Shown here in pieces: positions 5,253 to 13,150 of a stretch of DNA of 13,150 bases (position 1 is the stretch's first letter; every line of letters starts with the position of its first letter). A program made the position numbers and the translations under genes. The notes under the pieces are model-generated. The model was not told where the DNA came from. It saw only the letters and a program-made list of their open reading frames with translations, and did not search any database. Source of the stretch: Gemmatimonadota bacterium (lineage in GTDB: Bacteria; Gemmatimonadota; Gemmatimonadetes; Gemmatimonadales; Gemmatimonadaceae); contig QHUV01000439.1 of the NCBI GenBank assembly GCA_003222065.1, positions 1 to 13,150 of the forward strand. Reading direction: 5' to 3'.

Positions 5253-8200
5253 TCACTCTCTGAGCAAGTCATTGAGTTGCTTACTCATATCCGCGTATCC
5301 GAAAGCCGTGACTTGTGATGCATATCTCATGATCCATGGCCGAACTCGTTGTCGTGCCCTCGGCAACAATGTCCGACCACAAACGATCGTGAGCCAAGCC
5401 GCTGTATACAGCTCAGTTTCTTCCGCTACCGGGAGAACCGTTTCAAGATGATTAACCGCGCCGTCGATTTCGCCGTCCGCGGCAAGTATCCGGATAGTAA
5501 GCGCTTCGACGAACTCGCGGCCCTGAAACCAGTCGCCACGTCGCGTCATGCGTTCGCGGACCCATTCGAGCGCGGACCGCGCCGCGGTCAGATCGTCGGA
5601 TTCCGCGCGGCAAAGCCCGACGCCCGCTGTCGCGCCAATCTCGACATCATCCGCGCCAATGCGTTGAGCGAGCGATGCCGTCGCCTCGTAAAGCTCAGCG
5701 CCAGACTCCCAGGCGTGATTCTCCCATTCGACGTGCGCCATGTTGTACAACGCGTACAGCTGGAACTCACTGTTCCTCACAGCCGCAGCTAATGCGAGCG
5801 CTTGCCCGTGGTACTCGCGCGCGCGCTCGTAGTCGCCGCTGCGATGGAATGTCAACCCGAGGTTCGTCGCGGCCATTCCCCATAGGTCCGGCATTCCCGA
5901 AGCACGTGCAAGAGCGATGGAGCTTTCATAGGAATGTCGGGCATCCTGCCAAGCATTTCGCGCCGCCGCGATGTTGCCAAGATTATTGTGGCATCTCGCC
6001 TGACCTCGCAAATCGCCCGCGATTTCGAAAATGGCCAGCGCTCTACGGTAGATCTCCTCAGCGTGCTGAGGCGCCGCACGTTCGACGGTGACAGCGAGCC
6101 TGTTCAGGGCGCGTGCAAGTAGCGTTGGATCCTGGGTCGCTTCAGCAACGGTCACGCTTTCGACGGCGATTTGCTCCGCCTCCTTCGGGTTCCCGAGTCT
6201 TCCGTAAGCTTGGGACAACAACATCAGGATCTCCACCCGTTCCTCACCGAAGCCAAGCCCCTGGGCTTCAACATCCAGCGAAAGCAATGCCTCGAGCGTG
6301 GCACGCGCCGGTTGCCCGAGCTCTTTTCTCGCCCGCTCGCGCATACGCCGCAGCACAAGCGCTCGGCGCGCGTCGCCCTTCCCGACGAACCACTCGATGG
6401 CAAGGTCGCAGAGCTCTTCCGTTTCGTCGAACCGACCGACGATCTCGGCGAGCGTAGCGAGCCGCACACGCACTTCGGCAAGCTCCCCGGGGGTTGACGT
6501 ATTGCGTGCGGCCACATTGAGGAATGCGTTCGCCGCCGCATATGCATAGACGCGTTCGGCGTGCTCGGCCGCAATAAGGGCATGTATGTGCGCCGGACTC
6601 GATATGCTAGCAGCGTCGTAGTGCAGCGCAATTGCGGACAATCGACTTCTATCACGCCGCTCAATCGCTTCGGCAACGCGCTGATGGGTACTGCGCAATC
6701 GCTCATGCGGAATCGACTGTACGAGCGCTTCGACAATATGCATGTGAGTGAACGTGTAACCGCGACCACCTCGTTCATAGGAGGACCGCAAGATCCCAGC
6801 CGTTAGGCCCTCGGACAACGCAAGCTGAACTGCCGCCTCGCTGCCCGCACCAGCCTCGACCACGAGACTCACGTCGAACTCGTCTCCAATGACGGCCGCG
6901 ATGCTCAAAACGGCCTGCGTGCTCGACGATAGCCGCGCCAGCCGCCGCGCGATAAGGGCCGGCAACCCGATAGGGAAACGGAGCTCGGATACCGGGGTCC
7001 ACTGCCATCGCCCCTCGACCTGCCAGAGCGCACCCTCCTCGACCAGCGTGTGCAGCAGCTGCGCGATGAAGAGCGGATTCCCTTCCGTGTGTCGATACAA
7101 AAAGGCGAGGAACTCACGGCCGACTTCCTGACCGTGCATCGCACCCTCGAGCCACCGCTTTGCCTCGTCGCGCGTGAGCCGTGGCAAGCCAATCTCGCGA
7201 TACAGGGCGCTCCGCGTGAGCGCCTGGCGGCGCTCCGCCGCCTCGGCGTACGCCGGCTCCGTGCGGAACGTCAGCGCGATTAGCAAACGCTCACGATCCA
7301 GCTGCTGGCACACGTGCTCGAGAACGTCCCACGACGCGACGTCGGCCCACTGCATCTCGTCGAGCAAGAGGACGAGCGGTCGGCGTTGGGCAACGAGGCG
7401 GATGTACTCCGACATCTCGTCGAGCAGCCGATATTTGCTGCCCCATCGCGAGCCGGCCGGCGACGCATCTCCGGCGAGCACGGGCACAAGGTGGTGCAGC
7501 TCGCGCCATGGTCCACTCGGCGCACCCGGTAGACGGTGCAACGCAGCGATGAGCGAGGCCCAGACCCCGTATGGCTCACGCACACGTTGCTCGCGCGAGC
7601 GCCCAGTAACGAGCGATCCGCCGCGCAAGCGCACTTCGGGCTCGAGCCGTCTGACCAACGCCGCTGTCCCCGCACCCGCCTCGCCGAGAATGGCGACTGC
7701 CCGCGGCGAGCCAGTAACGGCGTCATCGAGCAGGCCGACCAACGTTCGAAACTCTACGCCGCGCCCGGCAAACCGTTCGACGTCGAGCCGGCGGGGCGAG
7801 GCGTCGTGGCCAGGCAACGACGCGAGCGCGGCCCCATCGCGGCCTTGGGATTTCAATCGCACACGTGCCGCGTCCGCGGCAGCATGGAGCGCCTGATAGG
7901 TGGTGCCGTGATCGGGAGCGCTCGCCACGCCAATCGAGATCGTGACGAGGGGTGGTACGCCTTGGTCCGTTTCTGGGAACAGATGGCCGCGCACCGCGGC
8001 GCACAACCGCTGCGCTACGTCACGTGCCGCCGATGCCGACGCCCGAAGGAGCGCCACGAACTCATCCCCACCCGGGTGAGCGACGAGCTCCCCCTCGCGA
8101 AGATTTGCGCGCGCTAGATCGAAGATCGTGTGAAGAACTAGCTCGGCGTAGTCTTGACCAAAGTTCTCGGCGAGACGCCGGTAATGGTCAACGTCCGCGA

Positions 8201-8381
8201 CAAGCAGCGAAATAGGCCGCCGCGCGGCACCCGCCTCCGCAACCGATGCCGCGGCGGTGTCGACGAAGGCGTCGTACGTAGCGAGCCGTCGCTGTTGATC
8301 GAGAAGAATCAGGATGCTCCTACAGGGCAGGGCGCTCGCGGTTGACACCCGAATCCGACGTCGGCGAGCGGGCTTCGACAA
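5253..8381 (-). CDS. GGDEF-STAND ATPase-TPR signalling protein with degenerate nucleotide-binding motifs
   Basis: This is a 1042-codon multidomain protein. Residues 30-185 form a GGDEF (diguanylate cyclase fold) domain with an intact GGDEF at 104-108 and metal-type Asp63/Asp65. The guanine-contacting positions of the family (Asn in FKxxND and Asp in GHxxGD) are replaced by Ala71 and Glu80, and the I-site RxxD reads RxxE. Residues 205-450 form an AAA_16/STAND-type ATPase with Walker B LVLLLDE (336-342) and the TEGNPLFIAQLL sensor region. Its Walker A reads GEAGAGTA (233-240): the lysine codon is ACA (Thr) and the next residue is Ala. A helical region and TPR-like repeats fill about residues 610-990. 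There is no DNA-binding domain, signal peptide or membrane helix. The start is uncertain: TTG at 8381 or GTG at 8348, neither with a good ribosome binding site. It is likely a cytoplasmic scaffold or sensor; c-di-GMP synthesis is doubtful. Confidence 0.88.
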   Translation of the reverse strand: MSKPARRRRIRVSTASALPCRSILILLDQQRRLATYDAFVDTAAASVAEAGAARRPISLLVADVDHYRRLAENFGQDYAELVLHTIFDLARANLREGELVAHPGGDEFVALLRASASAARDVAQRLCAAVRGHLFPETDQGVPPLVTISIGVASAPDHGTTYQALHAAADAARVRLKSQGRDGAALASLPGHDASPRRLDVERFAGRGVEFRTLVGLLDDAVTGSPRAVAILGEAGAGTAALVRRLEPEVRLRGGSLVTGRSREQRVREPYGVWASLIAALHRLPGAPSGPWRELHHLVPVLAGDASPAGSRWGSKYRLLDEMSEYIRLVAQRRPLVLLLDEMQWADVASWDVLEHVCQQLDRERLLIALTFRTEPAYAEAAERRQALTRSALYREIGLPRLTRDEAKRWLEGAMHGQEVGREFLAFLYRHTEGNPLFIAQLLHTLVEEGALWQVEGRWQWTPVSELRFPIGLPALIARRLARLSSSTQAVLSIAAVIGDEFDVSLVVEAGAGSEAAVQLALSEGLTAGILRSSYERGGRGYTFTHMHIVEALVQSIPHERLRSTHQRVAEAIERRDRSRLSAIALHYDAASISSPAHIHALIAAEHAERVYAYAAANAFLNVAARNTSTPGELAEVRVRLATLAEIVGRFDETEELCDLAIEWFVGKGDARRALVLRRMRERARKELGQPARATLEALLSLDVEAQGLGFGEERVEILMLLSQAYGRLGNPKEAEQIAVESVTVAEATQDPTLLARALNRLAVTVERAAPQHAEEIYRRALAIFEIAGDLRGQARCHNNLGNIAAARNAWQDARHSYESSIALARASGMPDLWGMAATNLGLTFHRSGDYERAREYHGQALALAAAVRNSEFQLYALYNMAHVEWENHAWESGAELYEATASLAQRIGADDVEIGATAGVGLCRAESDDLTAARSALEWVRERMTRRGDWFQGREFVEALTIRILAADGEIDGAVNHLETVLPVAEETELYTAAWLTIVCGRTLLPRARQRVRPWIMRYASQVTAFGYADMSKQLNDLLRE

Positions 8382-8423
8382 CCGTAAGAGCGAGAGGCCG
8401 AATGACGCAAGAGAAAAGGCGTG

Positions 8424-8439
8424 ATTTGTGTCGACAAAT
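8424..8439. promoter_or_regulatory. Inverted repeat in the divergent 8382-8551 gap
   Basis: ATTTGT (8424-8429) and ACAAAT (8434-8439) flank GTCG and form a compact AT-rich inverted repeat. It lies between the divergent GGDEF-ATPase gene and the DUF1800 gene, about 43 bases upstream of the former's furthest start. It is a candidate operator or promoter element. The 170-base gap shows no other clear structure. Confidence 0.3.
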
Positions 8440-8551
8440 TGGCCGATTTTCCTGATTGTGGCAGCGCTTCCGACTTAACGATCCCAAATCCCGTTTCGTC
8501 TACAGACAGTCGGTTAGTCATCTTCATCACTCTCGAGTCTCGTGGGAGTCT

Positions 8552-10233
8552 ATGCGCGTCTTTGTTTGTTCATACGGATTGGCAGCCATTGCGCTGGTCG
8601 CGTGCGCCTCCGGCGCGCCCGTCGTTCCATGGACGCATCCCGCGCCCGTGGTCGAGGCCGTTGCGCCAATCTCTCGGGCGCCGCGCGAGTTATTGCCTGA
8701 CGAGCAAATCCAACAGGCACTCAACCGGCTCGGCTTTGGCGCCCGACCTGGTGACGTCGAGAAGGTGCGAGCGATGGGTGTCGATCGATGGATAGCCTTA
8801 CAGCTCGCGCCCGATCGGATCGACGACTCACTGGCGAACGACCTCGTGTCCCATTACGAGACGCTGAACGCGAAGACCGCGGATCTCGTCGAGGCCTTTC
8901 GACAAGTTCAGCAGGCGCGTCGTCGCGAGCAGATGCAGCTGCGCGCCCAAGGCGACACGACGGCCGGCAAGGGTGACGCGCGTCGCGAGGCGTTGGCGAA
9001 CGATCCACAGTTGCGGGATCTCGCTCGCCGATCGCAGAGAGTTGTTGGTGATGTACAGTCGGCGAAGTTGGCCCGGGCGGTCGTGAGTGAAAGGCAGCTC
9101 GACGGCCGGCACGTCAGCCCAGACGAGGATTTTTCGGTGCTCGAGGGATAGGCGAATTTCCGCGTCCTGTCGGTGCGGGCGCCCCTGCTCAGCGCCGGGC
9201 ACGTGGGCTCAACGAGAACTACGCGCGCGAGCTGATGGAGCTGCACACGTTAGGCGTCGATGGCGGCTACACGCAGAAGGACGTCATCGAGGTCGCGCGC
9301 GCGCTGACGGGCTGGTCGATGAACCCGCGGGATGGGCAGTTCGTCTTCCGACCTGAGGTGCACGATGCCGCCGATAAAGTGGTCCTCGGCCACAAGCTCG
9401 CCGCTGGACGCGGTATCGATGATGGCGAGGACGTGCTCGATATCGTCGCGCGACATCCGTCGACGGCGCGCTTCATCACGACGAAGCTGGTGCGCCATTT
9501 TGTCAGCGATAGCGCGTCGCCGGCGCTCGTGCGTGAATGCGCGTCGATCTTCACGAAGACCGACGGAGACATTCGAGAGACGGTGCGATGCATCGTTACC
9601 TCGCCGGAGTTCTTCAGCCGCGCCGCTTACCGCGCGAAGGTCAAGACGCCGTTCGAAGTCGTGGCGAGCGCCTTGCGCGCCATGAACGCTCAGGCGGATA
9701 CGACGCCGCGCACCGCGCAACTAGTGGCCCGGCTTGGCCAGCCGATCTTTGGGCGGCAGACTCCAGACGGATGGCCGGACCGTGCCGACGCGTGGATGAA
9801 TACTGGGGCGATTCTCAACCGCATCAACTTCGGCCTCGCAGTCGCGGCTGGGCGGGTGCCCGGCGCGTCGCTCGAGACGTGGCCCTATTCGACTTCACTC
9901 CGCGGCGTCAGTCGGCCAGCGCAAGTCGATGGCGTCATCAAAGCGATCCTCGGTGATCAATCGTCGACGGAGACGCGTGCCATTCTTCTCTCTGGCGAAA
10001 ATCCACTCATCGAGAAACTCGCGAGCGCTGACTCGTCAGGCAGGGACACCGCGGACAATCCGATGCCAGACGACATGAGCGGCCAGGCAATGCGACAGGC
10101 TCGCGGTGCTGTCGCGAAAAATGGGCAGCCGCGCCCGAATGCGGCATCGCCGCTCAATCGTCCCGTGAATCTCGCCGGCCTGGCGCAGGTCGTGGGACTC
10201 GCTCTTGGATCGCCGGAATTTCAGCGCCGATAG
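8552..10233 (+). pseudogene. DUF1800 family lipoprotein gene, disrupted by internal deletion and frameshift
   Basis: The first frame (8552-9151) encodes a lipoprotein signal (lipobox LVAC, Cys18), then QALNRLGFGARPGDVEKV and an N-terminal DUF1800 region up to SERQL at 9086-9100. It drifts and stops at TAG 9149-9151. The second frame, open after 9090, resumes family sequence at about 9172 with RRARGLNENYARELMELHT. It continues through GVDGGYTQKDVIEVARALTG, FVFRPEVHD and SPEFFSR to the stop at 10231-10233. Between the two parts, roughly 50 residues of the family core are missing, including the segment that normally carries an NHF-like motif and a PAML-YLDN-like motif. The frame changes across 9101-9171. 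GGAG precedes the ATG at 8552. DUF1800 proteins are exported, uncharacterised, and usually encoded next to DUF1501 proteins, as here. Possible causes are true gene decay or an assembly error. Confidence 0.82.
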
Positions 10234-10267
10234 AAAACCCGTTAGTGAACAAGTCTCGAGGTACCGA

Positions 10268-11575
10268 ATGAATCGTCGCGTGTTCATGAAATCAGGAGCG
10301 CTCGCGCTCGTGACGATGGGGCTCAGTCCGAGCTTCCTGCGTCGCAGCGTCTACGGCATGGAATTGCTGCGGGGCGCATCGACGCACGGCAATCGGCGCG
10401 GAAAGGTTCTGATCTGTCTCTTCCAGCGCGGCGCCGCCGATGCATTGAACGTCGTCGTCCCGCATGGCGAGGCCGCGTATTATCGCATGAGGCCGTCGAT
10501 CGCCATACCACGTCCCGTTTCTGGCGCTGCTCAGGCAGCGGTCGACTTGGACGGCTTCTTCGGCCTACATCCCTCCCTCACGCCGCTCAAAGAGCTGTGG
10601 GATCGAGGACTCCTTGCGCCGGTCCATGCCGTGGGCAGCCCGAGTAATACGCGCTCGCACTTCGATGCGCAGGACTACATGGAGAGCGGCACGCCGGACA
10701 ACAAAGGCACGCCCGACGGCTGGCTCAATCGGTATCTCGCGACGCGCGGGACGTGTGAGGAGTGCACAGCGGCGGGTACACGTCAGAATGGTTCTGGCGC
10801 GCGTCCATCGCCCTTTGAGGCCGTTGCGATGACGCCGCAGACGCCGCGGATCCTCGAGGGCCCAGCTCCCGTGATTGCGATGAACAGCCTCGATGAGTTC
10901 TCGATTCGCACGAACGGGAGTGAAGCCGAACGCATAGAGGCGCTGTATCGCACCGGTACAACGGACGTGGTCCACGCCGCCGGCGGCGAGATGTTCGAAG
11001 CGATGAAGATTCTCCGGTCGGCGAACCCGCAGCAGTACATCCCCGAGCACAGTGCCGACTATCCGCGGTCGCCGTTCGGACAACATCTGCGTCAGATCGC
11101 GCAGTTGATCAAAGCCGATGTCGGCCTCGAGGTGGCATTTGCGGACGTCGGCGGATGGGACACGCACGTGAACCAGGGCGGCGCGACGGGACAGCTCGCG
11201 GCACGTCTCGACGATTTCGCGAAATCCATTCACGCGCTCGTGACGGACCTTGCCGACCGGATGGCGGACGTCGTCATCATGACGATGTCGGAGTTCGGGC
11301 GGACCGCTCGGCAGAATGGAAACGGCGGTACCGACCACGGCCACGCGACTGCGCTCTTCGTGATCGGCGGCAGCGTACACGGCGGCAAGAAGGTGTTCGG
11401 CCGCTGGCCGGGTCTCGAGCAGGACCAGCTCAATGAGGGGCGAGACCTCACGCTGACGACGGATTTTCGTTCAGTGTTCAGTGAAGTCGCGGCGAAGCAT
11501 CTCGGGGCTCAGCGCCTGGACGCCATCTTTCCCGGCTTTGATGCCGATCGATCGAAATGGCTTGGATTGCTGTAA
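10268..11575 (+). CDS. DUF1501 family protein with Tat signal
   Basis: This 435-residue protein belongs to the DUF1501 family, which is related to the alkaline phosphatase/sulfatase superfamily and has no established function. The N-terminus MNRRVFMKSGALALVTMG is a twin-arginine export signal. Family motifs seen: SHFDAQDYME (130-139), GGWDTH (295-300), SEFGRT (341-346) and GTDHGH (354-359), then GGSVHGGKKVFGRWPGL. The Asp/His-rich motifs would fit a metal site by analogy with the superfamily; that is inference. The ATG at 10268 is preceded by GAGG six bases upstream; a longer frame from 10205 would overlap the DUF1800 gene and bury the Tat signal. It starts 34 bases after the DUF1800 stop, so the two are likely one transcript. 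It appears intact although its partner is broken. It is likely periplasmic. Confidence 0.93.
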   Translation: MNRRVFMKSGALALVTMGLSPSFLRRSVYGMELLRGASTHGNRRGKVLICLFQRGAADALNVVVPHGEAAYYRMRPSIAIPRPVSGAAQAAVDLDGFFGLHPSLTPLKELWDRGLLAPVHAVGSPSNTRSHFDAQDYMESGTPDNKGTPDGWLNRYLATRGTCEECTAAGTRQNGSGARPSPFEAVAMTPQTPRILEGPAPVIAMNSLDEFSIRTNGSEAERIEALYRTGTTDVVHAAGGEMFEAMKILRSANPQQYIPEHSADYPRSPFGQHLRQIAQLIKADVGLEVAFADVGGWDTHVNQGGATGQLAARLDDFAKSIHALVTDLADRMADVVIMTMSEFGRTARQNGNGGTDHGHATALFVIGGSVHGGKKVFGRWPGLEQDQLNEGRDLTLTTDFRSVFSEVAAKHLGAQRLDAIFPGFDADRSKWLGLL

Positions 11576-11601
11576 TTAACCGCCGAGGCCGTGGTTAATT
11601 A
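11573..11601. terminator. Bidirectional hairpin between convergent genes, containing both stop codons
   Basis: TAATTAACC (11573-11581) pairs perfectly with GGTTAATTA (11593-11601) around an 11-base GC-rich loop that may add two more pairs. The first arm begins with the TAA of the DUF1501 gene, and the opposite arm supplies the TAA of the PBP gene on the other strand. The AT-rich arms and the convergent position suggest a shared terminator, although there is no long T-run. Confidence 0.6.
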
Positions 11602-13150
11602 GAACTTGAAGATCTTTTTCAGCTTGCCTATTCCTTTGCCGATGGATTCGAGGACGTTGCTGACGTCGTGAGGCAGGGTTTCGCCATTGTCGACCGTCTG
11701 ATTCTCGAATGGCTGGTCGTGCATCGTGCAGGGGAGCTGCGGCTCACTGCCGGGCTTGAACCACTCACGTTGCCGGCGCGGACAGAATTCCGTGGCCAGC
11801 ATGCCAGACTCGGGATCGATCATACGCATCACCATCCCGTCAGGCACCGCGAAGTCCTCGCCGGCGCGGTCGCGCCAGCCATTGAGATAGAAATCAGCCC
11901 ACGCTGGTGCCGCGAAATGACCGCCCGACGCCCCGTACGCAATCGGCCGTGGCGTGTCATAGCCAAACCAGACGCCGGCAAGCAGCGACGGCGTGTACCC
12001 GACAAACCAGACATCGTTGCCCTCGTTCGTCGTGCCGGTTTTGCCGGCAACGGGTCCGGTGACGCCGAGCTCGCGCACGGTGCGTCCCGTGCCATAGTCC
12101 ACCACCGCGCGCAGCATCGATGTGATCTCATACGCGTCACGGGGATCGAGGACAGGCATCGCGGCAACCTCGCTGCTCCAAAGCATCGTCCCGTCGGGAG
12201 CCTCGATGCGCGTGACGAGTCGCGGGCGCACTTTCCTTCCGCCGTTCGCGAATGGTGCGTACGCCGTCACCAGCTCGAGCGGCGTGACATCGACCGCGCC
12301 TAACGCGATAGCGGGTACGGCGGGGATGGGGCTGACGATGCCGTTGCGGTGCGCCGCGGCGATGATGGACGGCTCGCCAATGTTCTGGCTCACGCGAACC
12401 GTCGCGGCATTCGCCGACAGCGTGAGTGCGCGGCGCAGTGTGACCTGCCCGGCGTAATTGTCGCCGTAGTTGGCGGGCCGCCAGATAGTGCGCCCACGCA
12501 CCACTTCGACGGGATCGTCGTCGACCATCGACGCTGGCGACATCCCGGCGAGCAGTGCCGCCTCGTACACGAACGGCTTGAAGGCGGAGCCAGGTTGACG
12601 CTTGGCAAAGAGCGCGCGATTGAAGCCACCGCGGACGGTCTTGTTCGTGCGGCGCCCCGGCACCAGAGCGCGAATGTCTCCACTTTCGGGAGACATCGCG
12701 ACAAGGGCCCCCTGGGCGGGCTCGTTGACATGTCCATACGAATCGATCGTTTCCCGGGTGATAACTGCCGCTTGCTTGGCGACGGCGCGATCGGCGGCGC
12801 GCTGCAGCGCGAAGTCGAGTGTGGTGTGGACGGTGGCCGGCTTGCCGCGACTTGTGCGTTACGACGCGGCGTGTAGGTCGACGGCGCCTTGGGGAGGGCC
12901 GCGAGCATCGCACCCTCGGCGAGGGTGAGCTGGCTGATGTGCTTGCCGAACAAGTCCCGGCTCGCCGCCTCGACACCGTTCATGCCGTTGCCGAGGTAGA
13001 TGACGTTTAAATAATGCTCAAGAATTTGATCTTTCGTCAGCTCGCGCTCGACGAGCCGAGATATTCGGAGCTCCACCAGCTTCCGCCGTAGCGACCGCCC
13101 GTGGTAGCGATCGGACAGGAAACTATTATGGACGACCTGCATCGTGATCG
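11599..13150 (-). pseudogene. Class A penicillin-binding protein (PBP1A-like), internally deleted and frameshifted, 5' end beyond right edge
   Basis: It builds peptidoglycan at the outer face of the inner membrane. The first part, from the right edge to about 12858, is the end of a GT51 glycosyltransferase domain: ITMQVVHNSFLSD, LTKDQILEHYLNVIYLGNG, GVEAASRDLFGK, then LAALPKAPSTYTPRRN. The catalytic Glu region lies outside the window. Another frame then carries ATVHTTLDFALQRAAD and a complete transpeptidase domain: SAFK (Ser codon 12586-12588), SAN (Ser codon 12415-12417), KTGTT (Lys codon 12040-12042). It ends in a basic tail, IGKLKKIFKF. In the transpeptidase frame a TAA at 12859-12861 blocks read-through from upstream. 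About 60-70 residues that normally link the domains are absent between 12834 and 12858. The transpeptidase half alone has no clear start or membrane anchor. This is either a real lesion or an assembly error. Confidence 0.85.

Noticed and set aside
9110..9170. Idea that the missing DUF1800 core is present as a small inversion
   Set aside because: The reverse complement gives only a loose IR...L...PA similarity to the expected core and would cover only about 20 of about 50 missing residues.
10565..11380. 271-codon minus-strand frame
   Set aside because: Antisense shadow of the DUF1501 gene, which has clear family motifs.
11668..12303. 211-codon plus-strand frame
   Set aside because: Antisense shadow of the PBP transpeptidase domain.
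1..13150. CRISPR array, tRNA, rRNA or complete insertion sequence
   Set aside because: No regularly spaced repeats, cloverleaf with a typical anticodon arm, rRNA-like stretch or transposase motif was seen on either strand by reading.

Overview
The window is high-GC bacterial chromosome with short intergenic gaps. Several genes have unusual GTG/TTG or weakly marked starts. The gene mix is an EF-G paralogue, a lipoprotein with an ACSDSVAP-like N-terminus, a DUF1800/DUF1501 pair, a very large GGDEF-ATPase-TPR protein and a class A penicillin-binding protein. This suggests a soil-type Gemmatimonadota-like organism. That placement is inference from gene flavour only.

Layout, left to right. (1) On the minus strand, a small 82-residue gene (2139-1891) leads into an EF-G-like translational GTPase that runs off the left edge. 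(2) A minus-strand unknown soluble protein (2884-2312) ends at a clear hairpin plus T-run terminator. (3) A minus-strand four-helix membrane protein (3580-3074) is divergent from a plus-strand OmpR-type response regulator (3725-4441). (4) Directly after the regulator, where an overlapping sensor-kinase start would be expected, lies a minus-strand fossil of a group II intron: only domains V and VI remain. The minus-strand lipoprotein gene (5114-4464) reads through this fossil and takes its last ~24 codons from it. (5) A 1042-codon minus-strand signalling protein (8381-5253) joins a degenerate GGDEF domain, a STAND/AAA_16-type ATPase whose Walker A lysine is missing, and a TPR array. (6) On the plus strand, a DUF1800 lipoprotein gene broken by an internal deletion and frameshift (8552-10233) is followed by an intact Tat-exported DUF1501 protein (10268-11575). 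(7) A hairpin that contains both stop codons separates this pair from a convergent class A PBP gene (11599 to the right edge). The PBP gene also carries an internal deletion and frameshift, between its glycosyltransferase and transpeptidase halves.

The striking theme is erosion. Two multidomain envelope genes each lack an internal segment and change frame, a kinase appears lost at an intron scar, and nucleotide-binding motifs are altered in the EF-G paralogue and in the GGDEF/ATPase protein. Either this is real decay and repurposing, or part of it is assembly error; read-level checks at the two frameshift sites would decide. I found no CRISPR array, tRNA or rRNA, and no complete insertion sequence.
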